DNA from: Brevibacillus panacihumi W25
GTDB taxonomy: Bacteria; Bacillota; Bacilli; Brevibacillales; Brevibacillaceae
Direction: 5' to 3'
Assembly: GCF_000503775.1 (NCBI RefSeq)
Contig: NZ_KI629787.1
Span: 211,870 to 275,869 of the forward strand
Length of the DNA: 64,000 bases
Below the pieces are notes generated by a model. It did no database searches. It had not been told where the DNA came from and saw nothing but the letters and a program-made list of their open reading frames with translations. Positions 1-9,435 of this stretch are shown in pieces. Both the position numbers and the translations under genes were made by a program. How positions within the stretch are numbered: the first letter of the stretch is position 1; each line of letters starts with the position of its first letter.

Positions 1-2
1 TC

Positions 3-782
3 GAATGGTGTGATGAGTTAATTATTTATGCAAGTAAAACTAACCTGGCATCCACAAGAAAAATTATATGCCGGTTGCATAGTTATGAAGCCTTTACTAA
101 TTCAATTCATGCGGTGAAATGGACTGCTGTTGATAAAGTAATTTTTGTTGCGGAACACATTCGTGAAATTGTTGGAAAACAGGTAAGGATAAATGAACAA
201 CGAATGGAAATTGTGGCAAATGGCATCAATGAAGAAAAATTTAAATATGCGACTAGAAAGAAAGGCTACAATATTGCATATGTTGGTTACATTAATTACA
301 AGAAAGGACCCATGTTATTATTACAAGTTATAAAAGCACTAGTAGATAAAGATTCACGGTTTCAATTGCATATTGCTGGTCAGTTTCAGGATATTAGAGA
401 TCAATTGTATTTTCAACAAATGATACAAGAATGGAAACTGCAGAAAAATATTAACTTTCATGGTTGGCAGGATGATATAGATAAATGGCTTGAAGACAAA
501 GAGTTTCTTATATCTACGAGCTTATTAGAAAGCCAACAATTATCAATTATGGAAGCTATGGCTAAAGGAATAAAACCGGTCATTCATAACTTTTATGGAG
601 CTAAGAATATTTATCCTTCTCAATATGTTTGGAGTACTATTAATGAAGCTGTTGAAATGATTTTAGAAAATGAATATGACTCCAATGAGTATCGTGGATT
701 TGTACAAAGAAGGTATTCAGCGAATGACATGAATAATAGACTGTTGAAGCTCATCAGAGAGGTTGTTGAAAATGAAAATTAA
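3..782 (+). CDS. Glycosyltransferase, GT4-like (5' partial)
   Basis: The frame is open from the window edge, so the true start lies upstream. The visible ~259 residues are the C-terminal half of a GT-B fold glycosyltransferase: the strand-turn NGINEEKF region, the AYVGYINYKKGP segment that begins the nucleotide-sugar binding domain, and an E-x7-E type signature in ESQQLSIMEAMAKG. Family knowledge says such enzymes move a sugar from an NDP-sugar to an acceptor in the cytoplasm. It lies 15 bases before a WbpA/B/D/E-like sugar synthesis set and upstream of flagellar cap genes, so a role in glycosylating flagellin or a surface polymer is inferred. The DNA is AT-rich compared with genes after 7.8 kb. 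Donor and acceptor cannot be told. Confidence 0.8.
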   Translation, partial: EWCDELIIYASKTNLASTRKIICRLHSYEAFTNSIHAVKWTAVDKVIFVAEHIREIVGKQVRINEQRMEIVANGINEEKFKYATRKKGYNIAYVGYINYKKGPMLLLQVIKALVDKDSRFQLHIAGQFQDIRDQLYFQQMIQEWKLQKNINFHGWQDDIDKWLEDKEFLISTSLLESQQLSIMEAMAKGIKPVIHNFYGAKNIYPSQYVWSTINEAVEMILENEYDSNEYRGFVQRRYSANDMNNRLLKLIREVVENEN

Positions 783-797
783 TAAAGGGGGATTTTC

Positions 798-2135
798 ATG
801 GAGGCTTATAAACTCCTCTCAGAAGACTTGAGAATGAAATTAGGGAAGCAACTTATAAACAAAACAGCCACACTAGGCGTCATCGGCCTTGGCTACGTAG
901 GACTCCCTCTCGCAGTAGAAAAGGCTAAAGCCGGTTACCGTGTATATGGCTTCGACATCCAGCAAAAAAGAGTAGATATGGTCAATCAAGGTGTCAATTA
1001 TATCGGAGATGTCTTAGAGAATGAATTGAGAGATTTGGTGCGTGCAGGAATGATCACAGCAACCACTGATTATTCATTCATTCGTGATCTAGATGTCATC
1101 TCAATCTGCGTTCCTACCCCGTTAGATTCTTACCAACAGCCGGATATCACATATGTTAAGGCGTCGGCCGAAGCAGTAGCAACTTATTTGCATCCCGGAA
1201 TGTTGGTAGTATTAGAAAGCACAACATACCCGGGTACAACAGAAGAAATTGTTCTGCCGATCCTAGAGAATACAGGATTAAGATGCGGTGTGGATTTTTA
1301 CCTCGCGTATTCTCCTGAACGGGTTGATCCCGGAAATCGGGTCTATAACACTAAAAACACGCCAAAGGTTGTCGGTGGCGTAACGAAAGCATGTACTGAA
1401 GTAGCAGCGACCCTCTATGAACAGGTTCTTGAAGGTAAAGTACACCAGGTTTCCAGCCCAGCTGTAGCTGAGATGGAGAAAATTTTAGAGAATACATTCC
1501 GTAATATCAACATTGCCCTGGTAAATGAAATGGCAATTCTCTGCAACCGAATGGGTATCGATATTTGGGAAGTCATCGATGCAGCAAGTACAAAACCATA
1601 TGGATTTATGCCTTTCTATCCCGGACCTGGATTGGGAGGTCACTGTATCCCAGTAGACCCTTGGTACCTTACTTGGAAAGCTCGGGAGTTTAATTATCAT
1701 ACTAGGTTGATCGAAGTTGCTGGAGAGATCAATAACAGCATGCCAGAATTTGTAGTAGAACGCATTGGCGATATCCTGAATCAATTTTCTAAACCGATAA
1801 AGGGCTCTACAGTGCTCCTCTTGGGAATTGCCTATAAAAAAGACATTGATGATTACAGGGAATCACCAATCATTAAAATCATGGAGAAATTGAGGCAAAA
1901 AGGTGCAGAAGTCGTATTTAGTGATCCAAAAATTCCGCAGTTTTTCTATAAAAATAAGGAGTACAGCGGGATAGATTTGACAAAAGAGAATCTTCGCACC
2001 GCTGATATTGTCGTATTAACCACGGACCATTCTGACTATGATTACAATTTAATAGGAAAGTATGCTGAAGTGTTATTTGATACACGTAATGCCATGCAGG
2101 ACATAGAACATAAAAACCACTATTTTCGCTTGTAA
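798..2135 (+). CDS. wbpA: Nucleotide-sugar dehydrogenase, WbpA/WecC type
   Basis: The 445-residue protein has an N-terminal Rossmann fold with GLGYVG at residues 30-35, and the catalytic-cysteine motif GGHCIPVDPWYL (Cys283). These are hallmarks of UDP-glucose/UDP-HexNAc 6-dehydrogenases that oxidise the C6 hydroxyl to a carboxylate with two NAD+. The following three genes are a WbpB-, WbpD- and WbpE-like set, so UDP-GlcNAc is the likely substrate and UDP-GlcNAc-uronate the likely product (inference from the Pseudomonas Wbp pathway). The ATG has a good AAAGGGGG site 6 bases upstream. It could alternatively be a ManNAc dehydrogenase; the neighbours argue against that. Confidence 0.85.
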   Translation: MEAYKLLSEDLRMKLGKQLINKTATLGVIGLGYVGLPLAVEKAKAGYRVYGFDIQQKRVDMVNQGVNYIGDVLENELRDLVRAGMITATTDYSFIRDLDVISICVPTPLDSYQQPDITYVKASAEAVATYLHPGMLVVLESTTYPGTTEEIVLPILENTGLRCGVDFYLAYSPERVDPGNRVYNTKNTPKVVGGVTKACTEVAATLYEQVLEGKVHQVSSPAVAEMEKILENTFRNINIALVNEMAILCNRMGIDIWEVIDAASTKPYGFMPFYPGPGLGGHCIPVDPWYLTWKAREFNYHTRLIEVAGEINNSMPEFVVERIGDILNQFSKPIKGSTVLLLGIAYKKDIDDYRESPIIKIMEKLRQKGAEVVFSDPKIPQFFYKNKEYSGIDLTKENLRTADIVVLTTDHSDYDYNLIGKYAEVLFDTRNAMQDIEHKNHYFRL

Positions 2136-2167
2136 AGTAAATACCATTTGGAAAGTGTGAAAGAAGT

Positions 2168-3130
2168 ATGGAAAAAATCATGGTAGTTGGAGCTGGTCAC
2201 TGGGGTATAAACCATGTGAAAACATTTTATGAGTTGGGTGCCTTAGCAGGAATTGTTGAATCAAATTTGGAGACTCACGAAGAATTACGTTCAAGGTTCC
2301 CTGGAATCTTGCTATTTGCGAATGTGGAGGAAGGGTTGCAAGCAGACGCGGATGGTTTTGTAATCGCGACTCCTGCCCCAACTCACTTCAAACTGGCAAA
2401 ACAAGTTATGTTTGCCGGGAAGGATGTTCTGATAGAGAAGCCCATGACGCTTTCCTATCAGGAGGCTGAATCGCTGGTTGAGATAGCAAAGGTTACAAAC
2501 CGCATTCTGATGGTCGGACATTTATTGTTGTATCAACCGGCTATTCAGATCATAAAGGGTCTCCTTGAGAGTAAGGTAATCGGAACACTTCGTTCCATTC
2601 ATCAACAACGTATGAAATTGGGACGAGTACGCTCGGTGGAAAACGTAATGTGGAGTTTTGGGGTCCATGATCTTGCAGTACTTTTATATCTGATTGGGGG
2701 AACGCCGCGCTCTCTTCAGGTAACGGGTCAAAAAGCTGTACAACCTGAAATAGAGGATGATACCTATCTTCATTTGACTTTTGAAAGAGGAGTACAAGCT
2801 CACCTGCGAACGTCATGGTTATGGCCAGTGCAAGAGCGTTCGATGGTAATCAGTGGGACGGAAGGTTTTTTGGTGTATGAAGAAGATAAGCAGATTGTTA
2901 CTCTTTATCGTAAAGGTGTGAACAGCGATCTGCAAAACTGGGATCAAGGAACCGAGGTTGTCTATCAAGGTGGAGAAGAAAATCCTTTAAAAAATGAATG
3001 TGAGCATTTTCTGTCTTGTATTCACGAACGCTCTAACCCGCTTTCAGATGGATTAAATGGAAAGGAAGTTGTTCGTATTTTGGAGCAGGCTTCTTTACTC
3101 CTTAATAAAGGGGATATTCTCATTGAGTAA
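2168..3130 (+). CDS. wbpB: Gfo/Idh/MocA oxidoreductase, WbpB type
   Basis: This 320-residue protein opens with a nucleotide-binding VVGAGHWG motif (residues 6-13) and carries the family's EKP signature at residues 90-92 (LIEKPMTLS). Family members oxidise or reduce a sugar hydroxyl with NAD(H). In the WbpA-B-E-D pathway the matching enzyme oxidises C3 of UDP-GlcNAc-uronate to a 3-keto sugar that the aminotransferase then uses. It lies 32 bases after the dehydrogenase gene. Its stop overlaps the start of the acetyltransferase gene by 8 bases, indicating translational coupling. The substrate is inferred from context only. Confidence 0.8.
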   Translation: MEKIMVVGAGHWGINHVKTFYELGALAGIVESNLETHEELRSRFPGILLFANVEEGLQADADGFVIATPAPTHFKLAKQVMFAGKDVLIEKPMTLSYQEAESLVEIAKVTNRILMVGHLLLYQPAIQIIKGLLESKVIGTLRSIHQQRMKLGRVRSVENVMWSFGVHDLAVLLYLIGGTPRSLQVTGQKAVQPEIEDDTYLHLTFERGVQAHLRTSWLWPVQERSMVISGTEGFLVYEEDKQIVTLYRKGVNSDLQNWDQGTEVVYQGGEENPLKNECEHFLSCIHERSNPLSDGLNGKEVVRILEQASLLLNKGDILIE

Positions 3131-3731
3131 CGAGTATTTCAAACATGAGTCGGTTTATGTGGATGAGGGAGCGAAGATTGGCAAGGGCACTCGAATTTGG
3201 CACTTTACTCATATCATGGGTGAGGCCCAAATTGGAGAGGGATGTAATATAGGACAAAACGTTTTTGTAGCCAACAATGTTTGTGTGGGTAATCATGTGA
3301 AAATCCAGAATAACGTTTCTTTATATGAAGGGGTTGTTTTGGAAGACTATGTGTTTTGTGGCCCGAGTATGGTATTTACAAATGTAAAAACTCCCCGCTC
3401 TGCTTTTCCTCGGAATACAAGTGATGATTATCTTCTAACAACTGTCAAATACGGTGCATCCATTGGAGCCAATGCCACAATTGTTTGTGGAGTAACAATT
3501 GGCAAATGGGCGTTTGTTGCGGCGGGAGCTGTTGTTACGAAGGATGTCCCTGATTATTCGCTAGTTTCTGGGGTACCTGCCAGACAAATTGGCTGGGTCT
3601 GTGAGTGTGGGGAACGTATAACGTTTACCTCTAAAACAGCATGTTGCGAAAGTTGCGATCGTAAGTACCGTGAAAACAAGATTGGGACAATTGATAAATA
3701 TTATGAGGGGGAGGAAATGAACCATGAATAA
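3123..3731 (+). CDS. wbpD: Left-handed beta-helix N-acetyltransferase, WbpD type
   Basis: Hexapeptide repeats such as [21 protein letters not shown] and [14 protein letters not shown] run through the protein, ending in the usual [12 protein letters not shown] closing segment, as in UDP-3-amino-sugar N-acetyltransferases. The C-terminus has four cysteines (CECG...CCESC) that could bind zinc. I place the start at TTG 3123, eight bases behind an AAAGGGG site and overlapping the wbpB stop, because the longer reading frame starting at 3057 adds 22 residues foreign to the family. Predicted length is 202 residues. It would acetylate the 3-amino group made by the next gene's product. The 3' end overlaps that gene by 8 bases. 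Confidence 0.8.
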   Translation: MSNEYFKHESVYVDEGAKIGKGTRIWHFTHIMGEAQIGEGCNIGQNVFVANNVCVGNHVKIQNNVSLYEGVVLEDYVFCGPSMVFTNVKTPRSAFPRNTSDDYLLTTVKYGASIGANATIVCGVTIGKWAFVAAGAVVTKDVPDYSLVSGVPARQIGWVCECGERITFTSKTACCESCDRKYRENKIGTIDKYYEGEEMNHE

Positions 3732-4830
3732 AATTCCTATTCTTGATCTACAGCCAGAAATCCAGTTCCTCCGGGACAAATTAAATGCTGCATTTCAAGA
3801 CGTACTGCATTCTGGTCAGTTTATTATGGGCCCTCAAGTTAAGGCATTAGAAGCCGAGCTTGCCGATTTTTTGGGAGTCAAACATGCTATCACGCTCAAC
3901 TCTGGTACGGACGCTCTTGTTATCGGCCTGAGAGCGCTTGGGATTAATGAAGGGGACGAAGTTATTACAACTCCATTCACTTTTTATGCAACTGCTGAGG
4001 CCATCCAGCACGTGGGGGCAAGAACGGTGTTTGTTGATATTAATCCCGAGAATTTTAATATAAACACGGAAACATTGGAAGAGAAAATAACGGATCGGAC
4101 GAAAGCCATAATCCCTGTTCATTTGTTTGGACAAGCTGCAAATATGACGTCCCTTCTTGCACTTGCTCAAAAATATAAAGTTAAAATTATTGAAGATGTA
4201 GCGCAGGCATTTGGAGGTACCTACCGGAATAAAATGCTGGGCAGCATAGGGGATGTAGGATGTTTCTCTTTTTTTCCTTCGAAGAATCTAGGTGCCTACG
4301 GGGATGGTGGTCTATTAGCTACGAACAGTGATGAGGTAGCAGAGGTTGCAAAAATGCTTAGATCACATGGTTCTAAAAGAAAGTACTACAATGAACTGGT
4401 TGGATACAATTCTCGTTTGGATGAAATACAAGCAGCTGTTCTTCGTATTAAACTGCCTTATATTCAAGAATGGAATGACAAACGAAGGCAAGCAGCAGCT
4501 TATTATTCAGAAGCTTTGAGAGACATAAGGGGAATCCAGGTGCCCCAAGAAGAATCGTATGGTAAGCATGTGTACCACCAATATACGATTCGAATTACAA
4601 ATGGGAAGAGAGAAGCCTTAAAAACATATCTGGAAGACCAAGGAATCAGCAGCATGGTTTACTATCCAACCCCCGTTCACAAACTGCCTATTTTCGAAGA
4701 TGTTCATGAATCTTTTCCGGCCTCAGAACAAGCAGCTGCAGAAGTCCTTAGTCTGCCAATCTGGCCAAACATTCAACGAGAAATCCAAGACAGGATAATA
4801 TCTATTATCAAAGATTTTATTTATCGTTAA
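3724..4830 (+). CDS. wbpE: DegT/DnrJ/EryC1 sugar aminotransferase, WbpE type
   Basis: This 368-residue PLP enzyme shows the family's features in order: LNSGTDAL near residue 60 (phosphate binding), [10 protein letters not shown] (Asp158), and [15 protein letters not shown] with the PLP lysine at Lys187. Such enzymes transaminate a keto-sugar nucleotide using glutamate. Here the predicted substrate is the 3-keto product of the WbpB-like enzyme, giving the 3-amino-uronic acid sugar nucleotide that the WbpD-like enzyme acetylates. It is the last gene of the overlapping wbp set and is followed by a 120-base AT-rich gap before flaG. The exact sugar position is inferred. Confidence 0.85.
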   Translation: MNKIPILDLQPEIQFLRDKLNAAFQDVLHSGQFIMGPQVKALEAELADFLGVKHAITLNSGTDALVIGLRALGINEGDEVITTPFTFYATAEAIQHVGARTVFVDINPENFNINTETLEEKITDRTKAIIPVHLFGQAANMTSLLALAQKYKVKIIEDVAQAFGGTYRNKMLGSIGDVGCFSFFPSKNLGAYGDGGLLATNSDEVAEVAKMLRSHGSKRKYYNELVGYNSRLDEIQAAVLRIKLPYIQEWNDKRRQAAAYYSEALRDIRGIQVPQEESYGKHVYHQYTIRITNGKREALKTYLEDQGISSMVYYPTPVHKLPIFEDVHESFPASEQAAAEVLSLPIWPNIQREIQDRIISIIKDFIYR

Positions 4831-4950
4831 GTTTGAAGGAAGCTGTATAGAACCAAGACTCTCTTTTTATTACCAACTAGTAAACTTTCCCAATGCCTTT
4901 ACCGATACTAATAGTAATCATAATGGGATATTCATTTGGGAGGAAAGAGA

Positions 4951-5307
4951 ATGGATATTAGAGGGGTCAATGATTCGGGGAGAGGTACGGTTGGTTTAGA
5001 AACAAAAAATACGGGTGAACAAGGCAGTAAAGATGACAAGTTGATACAGACTGTCAGTCCTAATGTAAGTGAAAAAAGGTATTCGAAAAAGGAGCTTGAA
5101 AAGGAAGTTGATTCCCTAAATGAATTCTTAAAGGGAAGCAGTACGCATCTTAAATTCCAATTACATGAGAAGCTAGGCGAGTATTATGTACAAGTCGTAA
5201 ATGACCATTCCGAGGAAGTCATTCGAGAAATTCCATCAAAAAAGATGCTGGATATGGTAGCTCAGATGTACGAAATGGTAGGGATACTAGTCGACGAGAA
5301 AAGATAG
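4951..5307 (+). CDS. flaG: FlaG family flagellar protein
   Basis: The 118-residue protein has a disordered, charged N-terminus followed by a FlaG-type core: LKFQLHEKLGEYYVQVVNDHS then EVIREIPSKKMLDM. This core is typical of small proteins encoded just before fliD that affect filament length. ATG 4951 is preferred over an upstream in-frame TTG (4936) because a strong GGAGGAAAG site lies five bases before it. It precedes fliD by 13 bases, so the two are surely cotranscribed. The function is inferred from family and position. Confidence 0.85.
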   Translation: MDIRGVNDSGRGTVGLETKNTGEQGSKDDKLIQTVSPNVSEKRYSKKELEKEVDSLNEFLKGSSTHLKFQLHEKLGEYYVQVVNDHSEEVIREIPSKKMLDMVAQMYEMVGILVDEKR

Positions 5308-5320
5308 GAGGGAGTAACTG

Positions 5321-6844
5321 ATGGCGATTAACAGGGTTACAGGTATAGCCACGGGTTTAGATACGGAAACGATGGTTAAAGACTTAATGAAGGCCGAAAG
5401 AAAGCCTTTAGACATTTTAATGAGAAAGAAACAACTAGATGAATGGAAGCGTGATGATTATCGCGAGTTGAATTTGCTCATTGCTGCTTTTAGGGATTCT
5501 ACGATGCGGGATATGAAGTTGCAATCAACATATCTAAAAAAAATCGTCAATTCTTCTAATGATGCTATTGTAAATGCCAAACAAAAGGGTAATCCCAATA
5601 TGCATACATATGTAATTGAAGATGTAAAACTAGCTAAAGCAGGAACACCGCAATCAAAAACCTTTAATACAGGTGTTAGCGACCCTAATACTCCGATGGG
5701 TAATAAGTTTGACCTGAAAATAAAAGGGCATACAGGTGTGGAGAAGACTATTTCCGTTACTTCTTCTGATTCCATGAATAGTGTAATTGCCCAAATAAAT
5801 AGGGCTTCTTCGGAAACTGGGGTCGTGGCGAGTTATAATGCGACGGATAAAAAAATGGTTTTTACAGCGACTAAAATGGGAGAAACAACTATTGATATTA
5901 ATGTTATTGTTCCTGCGGATGGGACTCAAACAATTGGGCTCGATATCACCCCAAACGAAGTAAAAGGAAAAGACGTTACCCCAGGTCAGGTTAAAATTAA
6001 CGGCACAGTTCTTCAAATTCCCAGCAATAATTTTACGTATGATGGCATAGAGTTTAACTTTAAACAAGAAACCGTTGCGGGGCAGACATACACGATCTCT
6101 ACAGCTCCAGATGAAGAGGCCATTTTCAACTCCATCACTAAATTTGTAGAAGATTATAATACCTTGATTGACAAACTCAACAGTAAGATTTCACAAGCAA
6201 GATATAAAGATTACCAACCACTTTCAGATGAAGAGAAGGCAGCGATGGATGATAAAGTAATCGAGAAGTGGGAAGAGAAGGCAAAAAGTGGTTTGTTGCG
6301 TCGAGATCCAATGATAACGGATGCACTCACGCAATTGCGGGGGGCAATTTATAATCCAGTATCGGGTGTTAATCAGAAGTTTGATATTTTAAGTGAGATA
6401 GGTATATCTACTACGAGAGCTGGTTCCGAAGGCGCTGCCACTAATTACTTGGATAATGGAAAACTGTTCATTGATGAAACCAAATTACGTAAAGCCATAA
6501 GTGAGAATGGCAATGATGTAATGGAGTTGTTTACCAAAAGCAGTTCCTCCACTGATCCAAAGACAAAGTTTGGAGATAGTGGTATTGCCCAAAGATTGTA
6601 TGATACTTTGGGTGAAATTACGTCTAAAATTACAAAGAAAGCCGGATCTGCGGGAATGGGAGAGGAATCCGAGTATTTCACCATGGGAAAGAATATGCAG
6701 AGCTTAAACGATCAAATAGAACGTTGGGAAAGACGGCTACAGGATATTGAAAATCGATATTGGCGGAAATTCACATCCTTAGAAAATGTAATGAACAAGA
6801 TGAATTCACAAAGCGCGTGGCTCTCTCAACAACTAGGTGGTTAA
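5321..6844 (+). CDS. fliD: Flagellar filament cap protein FliD
   Basis: The 507-residue protein begins with the conserved FliD N-terminus (VTGIATGLDTETMVKDLMKA) and ends with a helical C-terminal segment (LNDQIERWERRLQDIENRYW and a final MNSQSAWLSQQLGG) that forms the cap's coiled-coil leg. FliD caps the growing filament and folds incoming flagellin subunits outside the cell. AGGAGGGAG precedes the ATG at 5321. It sits in the standard flaG-fliD-fliS-fliT order. The central domain is variable, as usual for this family. Confidence 0.95.
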   Translation: MAINRVTGIATGLDTETMVKDLMKAERKPLDILMRKKQLDEWKRDDYRELNLLIAAFRDSTMRDMKLQSTYLKKIVNSSNDAIVNAKQKGNPNMHTYVIEDVKLAKAGTPQSKTFNTGVSDPNTPMGNKFDLKIKGHTGVEKTISVTSSDSMNSVIAQINRASSETGVVASYNATDKKMVFTATKMGETTIDINVIVPADGTQTIGLDITPNEVKGKDVTPGQVKINGTVLQIPSNNFTYDGIEFNFKQETVAGQTYTISTAPDEEAIFNSITKFVEDYNTLIDKLNSKISQARYKDYQPLSDEEKAAMDDKVIEKWEEKAKSGLLRRDPMITDALTQLRGAIYNPVSGVNQKFDILSEIGISTTRAGSEGAATNYLDNGKLFIDETKLRKAISENGNDVMELFTKSSSSTDPKTKFGDSGIAQRLYDTLGEITSKITKKAGSAGMGEESEYFTMGKNMQSLNDQIERWERRLQDIENRYWRKFTSLENVMNKMNSQSAWLSQQLGG

Positions 6845-6871
6845 CAGATATTGTAAAGGGGCGTGAATGAT

Positions 6872-7249
6872 ATGAGTTACAATGTAGCGCAAACATATCA
6901 AGCCAATCAAGTTACTACCGCACCTCCGGAAGAGCTAACTTTAATGCTCTATAATGGTGGTATTAAATTTCTTAGGTTGGCCAAGGCTTTTCTTCTTGAA
7001 AAGAAGCTTGATAAAGTTCATGAAAATGCTCTAAAAGTACAGGCGATCTTAAGTGAATTGATGAATACTCTTAATCCTGCATATGCTGTTTCAGAGCAAA
7101 TGCGTTCAATGTATGATTACATGCTTAGAAGAACGATAGAGGCGAATATGAAAAAAGATGCTGCTATCTTTGATGAGGTAGAAGAGTTTTTTATTCAATT
7201 TCGCGATACATGGAAGCAAGCAATTGTTTTGAGTAAAAACAGAGGATGA
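6872..7249 (+). CDS. fliS: Flagellin export chaperone FliS
   Basis: This 125-residue all-helical protein has the FliS signature: YQANQVTTAPPEELTLMLYN at the N-terminus and an amphipathic helix around YDYMLRRTIEANMKKD. FliS binds the C-terminus of flagellin in the cytoplasm and stops early polymerisation before export. ATG 6872 is chosen because AAAGGGG lies 10 bases upstream; an in-frame GTG at 6863 is almost on top of that site. Its stop overlaps the next start (ATGA), so the FliT-like gene is translationally coupled. Confidence 0.95.
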   Translation: MSYNVAQTYQANQVTTAPPEELTLMLYNGGIKFLRLAKAFLLEKKLDKVHENALKVQAILSELMNTLNPAYAVSEQMRSMYDYMLRRTIEANMKKDAAIFDEVEEFFIQFRDTWKQAIVLSKNRG

Positions 7250-7629
7250 CAATGAAAATGAATACTCCCAATTCACTGCGTCCATTGCTAGAGAATCTTC
7301 TTGCCATTACAAAAGAGCTTCGTAAACAAATCTTGTCAGACGAGGAAAATGTAGAAGAGTGGGTCGAATTAATTGAGAAAAGAGAACAATCGATCCAACT
7401 AATCACGTTGTTGCAGAATCAAAATATTTATTTAAGTACAGAGGATAAGAAAAAATATCTGCAAAAAATATACGAAATCGATTTGGAGCTCGCCCCGCTA
7501 ATAGAGAAAAAGTTTGAAGAGGTTAGCAAGCAAGGTCAAAATCTTCAAAAAAGCATCTTGGTAGGAACGGTATATGGAGGATATGGTACTATATCCCCCT
7601 ACGGGGCTTTTTTTGATAAGAAGAATTGA
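7246..7629 (+). CDS. fliT: FliT-like flagellar protein
   Basis: This 127-residue, helix-rich, charged protein follows fliS with a 4-base ATGA overlap, exactly where Bacillus places fliT. It has heptad-like helices (for example LLAITKELRKQILSDEENVEEW and IEKKFEEVSKQGQNLQKS). FliT-class proteins are chaperones for the cap protein FliD. Sequence conservation in this family is low, so the call rests mostly on position, size and helical character. Starts at 7246, 7252 and 7258 are all possible. Confidence 0.7.
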   Translation: MTMKMNTPNSLRPLLENLLAITKELRKQILSDEENVEEWVELIEKREQSIQLITLLQNQNIYLSTEDKKKYLQKIYEIDLELAPLIEKKFEEVSKQGQNLQKSILVGTVYGGYGTISPYGAFFDKKN

Positions 7630-7641
7630 GAGTAAACATGT

Positions 7642-7690
7642 AATAGGCCTACCTGCCTGATATATCTCAGGTGCTGTAGGCCTTATTTCA
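7642..7690 (+). terminator. Stem-loop terminator after fliT
   Basis: AATAGGCCTAC (7642-7652) pairs with GTAGGCCTTAT (7676-7686), with an inner CCTGA/TCAGG stem and a short T-rich tail. It ends the flagellar block and marks the point where base composition changes. Confidence 0.65.
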
Positions 7691-7795
7691 CCTTAGACAC
7701 CCCAATTTAAGTCAATTGGAAAACCTTTGCTCTAATTATGTTTTTGTGAATAACCGATAAACCAAGATAAACAGTCCCACAGGAAGGTGACACCC

Positions 7796-8605
7796 TTGTC
7801 AACAAAACGCCGCTCCATACTCCTCATTTGTACAGTCCTCCTCGTCTTTATACACGCCGTCTACCTCAACGGCAATCTCTCCGACCTCCTCAACCTCGCC
7901 GCCCTCGAAATGGTCGCCCTGGCCATCCTGATCTCCTACGCGATCAAGCGCAAGCACGTAAAGCTGCGCAGCATGATCCGACTCTTGATCCACGGCCGCC
8001 AGGGGAACGTCGAGGAGACCATCAAGCGTTTCTACTACTACGCGCTTGTGCAAAAAGAGCAAGGCCAGCTCACACTGGAGAAGGAGCTGCAGCAAGAGCG
8101 TGATACCTTCGTCCAACGCGGCAGCCTTTTGGCTATCGAAGGCGTGACTGAGGAAGAGCTTCGCCTGGTGCTGGAGAACGAACTAAAGGGAGAGCAATAC
8201 CGCTACCAGCAGGCCGGCGGCTTTTTTCGCCTGATCAGCTTGCTTGCTCCCGGCATGGGGCTGGTGGGGACGCTGCTCGGAATGACAGGGGTTCTTGGAA
8301 GCCTGGAGGATCTCTCGCAGACTGGTCTAAGCCTGAGTACAGCGGTCGTAGCGACCTTGTACGGTGCCTTGCTGGCAAATATGCTGGCATTGCCGTGCTA
8401 CTACCGCCTGATGGACATCTACGACCAGGAGATGTTTGAAAAAAGGCTCTACATCGAAGGTTGTGTCGGCTTGCAACGGATGGAGACGCCGCGTCTGCTG
8501 TTTGAAAAACTGAATTCGTTTCTGCCGGAAGACCAGAAGCTGGTTTTGGTCAGAGAGCCTGGCAGCATGAGGGGAACGATTGAAAGGCAGGGTCACTATG
8601 CATGA
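7796..8605 (+). CDS. MotA/ExbB-type proton channel protein
   Basis: Two membrane segments lie near the N-terminus (ILLICTVLLVFIHAVYL and a second at about residues 35-50). A cytoplasmic stretch with charged helices follows, then two more segments containing the family motif LAPGMGLVGTLLGMTGVLG and LSTAVVATLYGALLANMLAL. This matches stator subunit MotA/PomA. TTG 7796 is preferred, eight bases after AGGAAGG; an in-frame GTG at 7787 overlaps that site. It overlaps the MotB-like gene by 8 bases. Together they would form a peptidoglycan-anchored ion channel driving the flagellar motor. Whether this is the main or an accessory stator cannot be told. The DNA is visibly GC-richer than the genes before 7.7 kb. 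Confidence 0.8.
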   Translation: MSTKRRSILLICTVLLVFIHAVYLNGNLSDLLNLAALEMVALAILISYAIKRKHVKLRSMIRLLIHGRQGNVEETIKRFYYYALVQKEQGQLTLEKELQQERDTFVQRGSLLAIEGVTEEELRLVLENELKGEQYRYQQAGGFFRLISLLAPGMGLVGTLLGMTGVLGSLEDLSQTGLSLSTAVVATLYGALLANMLALPCYYRLMDIYDQEMFEKRLYIEGCVGLQRMETPRLLFEKLNSFLPEDQKLVLVREPGSMRGTIERQGHYA

Positions 8606-9398
8606 CGATCGGCTGTACGACGAGAAGGAGCTGGAGAAAAGCTGGCTGCTCAGCTACAGTGACCTGATTACGCTGCTGTTCATCATTGTGGTGATTATCG
8701 CGGCTTCTTCCTCGACGGCAATCCGGACAGAGCGGGAAGAGGCGAAAAAGGAAGTAGCCAAGCAGCAGGAAAATCTTCATCAGGTGCATGAGAGCCTGGA
8801 CTTGTTGAACCTGCAAAAGCTGGAATTGCAACGCGAAGTGCATCAGCTGGAGGCGCGGAAAAAGACCTTGTCAGAGGACGGCGCCCTGGAGAGCCAGGGA
8901 GAAGCACCGCCTGTCCCGCAGCCGCCTCTGGGTTCCCAGGAGACGGGAGAACGCGACATGGAGAAGGTGAGGACCCAGCTTTCCTCAGCCTTGAACGAAT
9001 TGAATCTGGACTTCGAGGAGACAGCGGAAGGATTGCGAATTCGCCTGCCGGAGACGATTCTATTTCGGAGCGGCTCCGCCGATTTGCAGGAAAAAGGCAA
9101 AGAGGTCGTCGCGACAGTAGCTGGCGTTCTGCAGCAATACCCCCATTTGGTGCGCATCGAGGGGTATACGGACGATGTGCCGATCGGGCGAAGTGCCTAC
9201 AAGTCCAATTGGGAGCTTTCCTCGGCACGTGCCATCGCGGTAATGCGTGAGATGGTCGACGTGCACGAGCTGCCGGCTCCCCGATTTACCGTAGCTGGAT
9301 GGGGAGAGCACAAGCCGCTGGTGGACAACTCCAATGAAGAGAATCGGGCTCGCAATCGTCGCGTAGAAATCATGATTTTGGCAGACAAGGAAGAATAA
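8598..9398 (+). CDS. MotB-like stator protein with OmpA domain
   Basis: The 266-residue protein has one N-terminal membrane helix preceded by the MotB signature LSYSDLITLLF, with the ion-carrying aspartate at Asp22. A coiled-coil linker rich in Glu/Gln/Leu follows, then a proline-rich stretch. The C-terminal OmpA peptidoglycan-binding domain contains YTDDVPIGRSAYKSNWELSS and NRARNRRVEI. ATG 8598 is preferred because AGGCAGGG lies upstream. The 8-base overlap with the MotA-like gene means coupled translation. The protein anchors the stator to the wall in motile cells; coupling ion (H+ or Na+) is not decided here. Confidence 0.85.
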   Translation: MHDDRLYDEKELEKSWLLSYSDLITLLFIIVVIIAASSSTAIRTEREEAKKEVAKQQENLHQVHESLDLLNLQKLELQREVHQLEARKKTLSEDGALESQGEAPPVPQPPLGSQETGERDMEKVRTQLSSALNELNLDFEETAEGLRIRLPETILFRSGSADLQEKGKEVVATVAGVLQQYPHLVRIEGYTDDVPIGRSAYKSNWELSSARAIAVMREMVDVHELPAPRFTVAGWGEHKPLVDNSNEENRARNRRVEIMILADKEE

Positions 9399-9435
9399 TT
9401 TGACGATTTCCTCAATTTACAGGACATAAGTAGCA

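Noticed and set aside
3057..3122. Upstream extension of the WbpD-like gene
   Set aside because: The extra residues lie within wbpB coding sequence and do not fit the acetyltransferase family; TTG 3123 has its own ribosome site.
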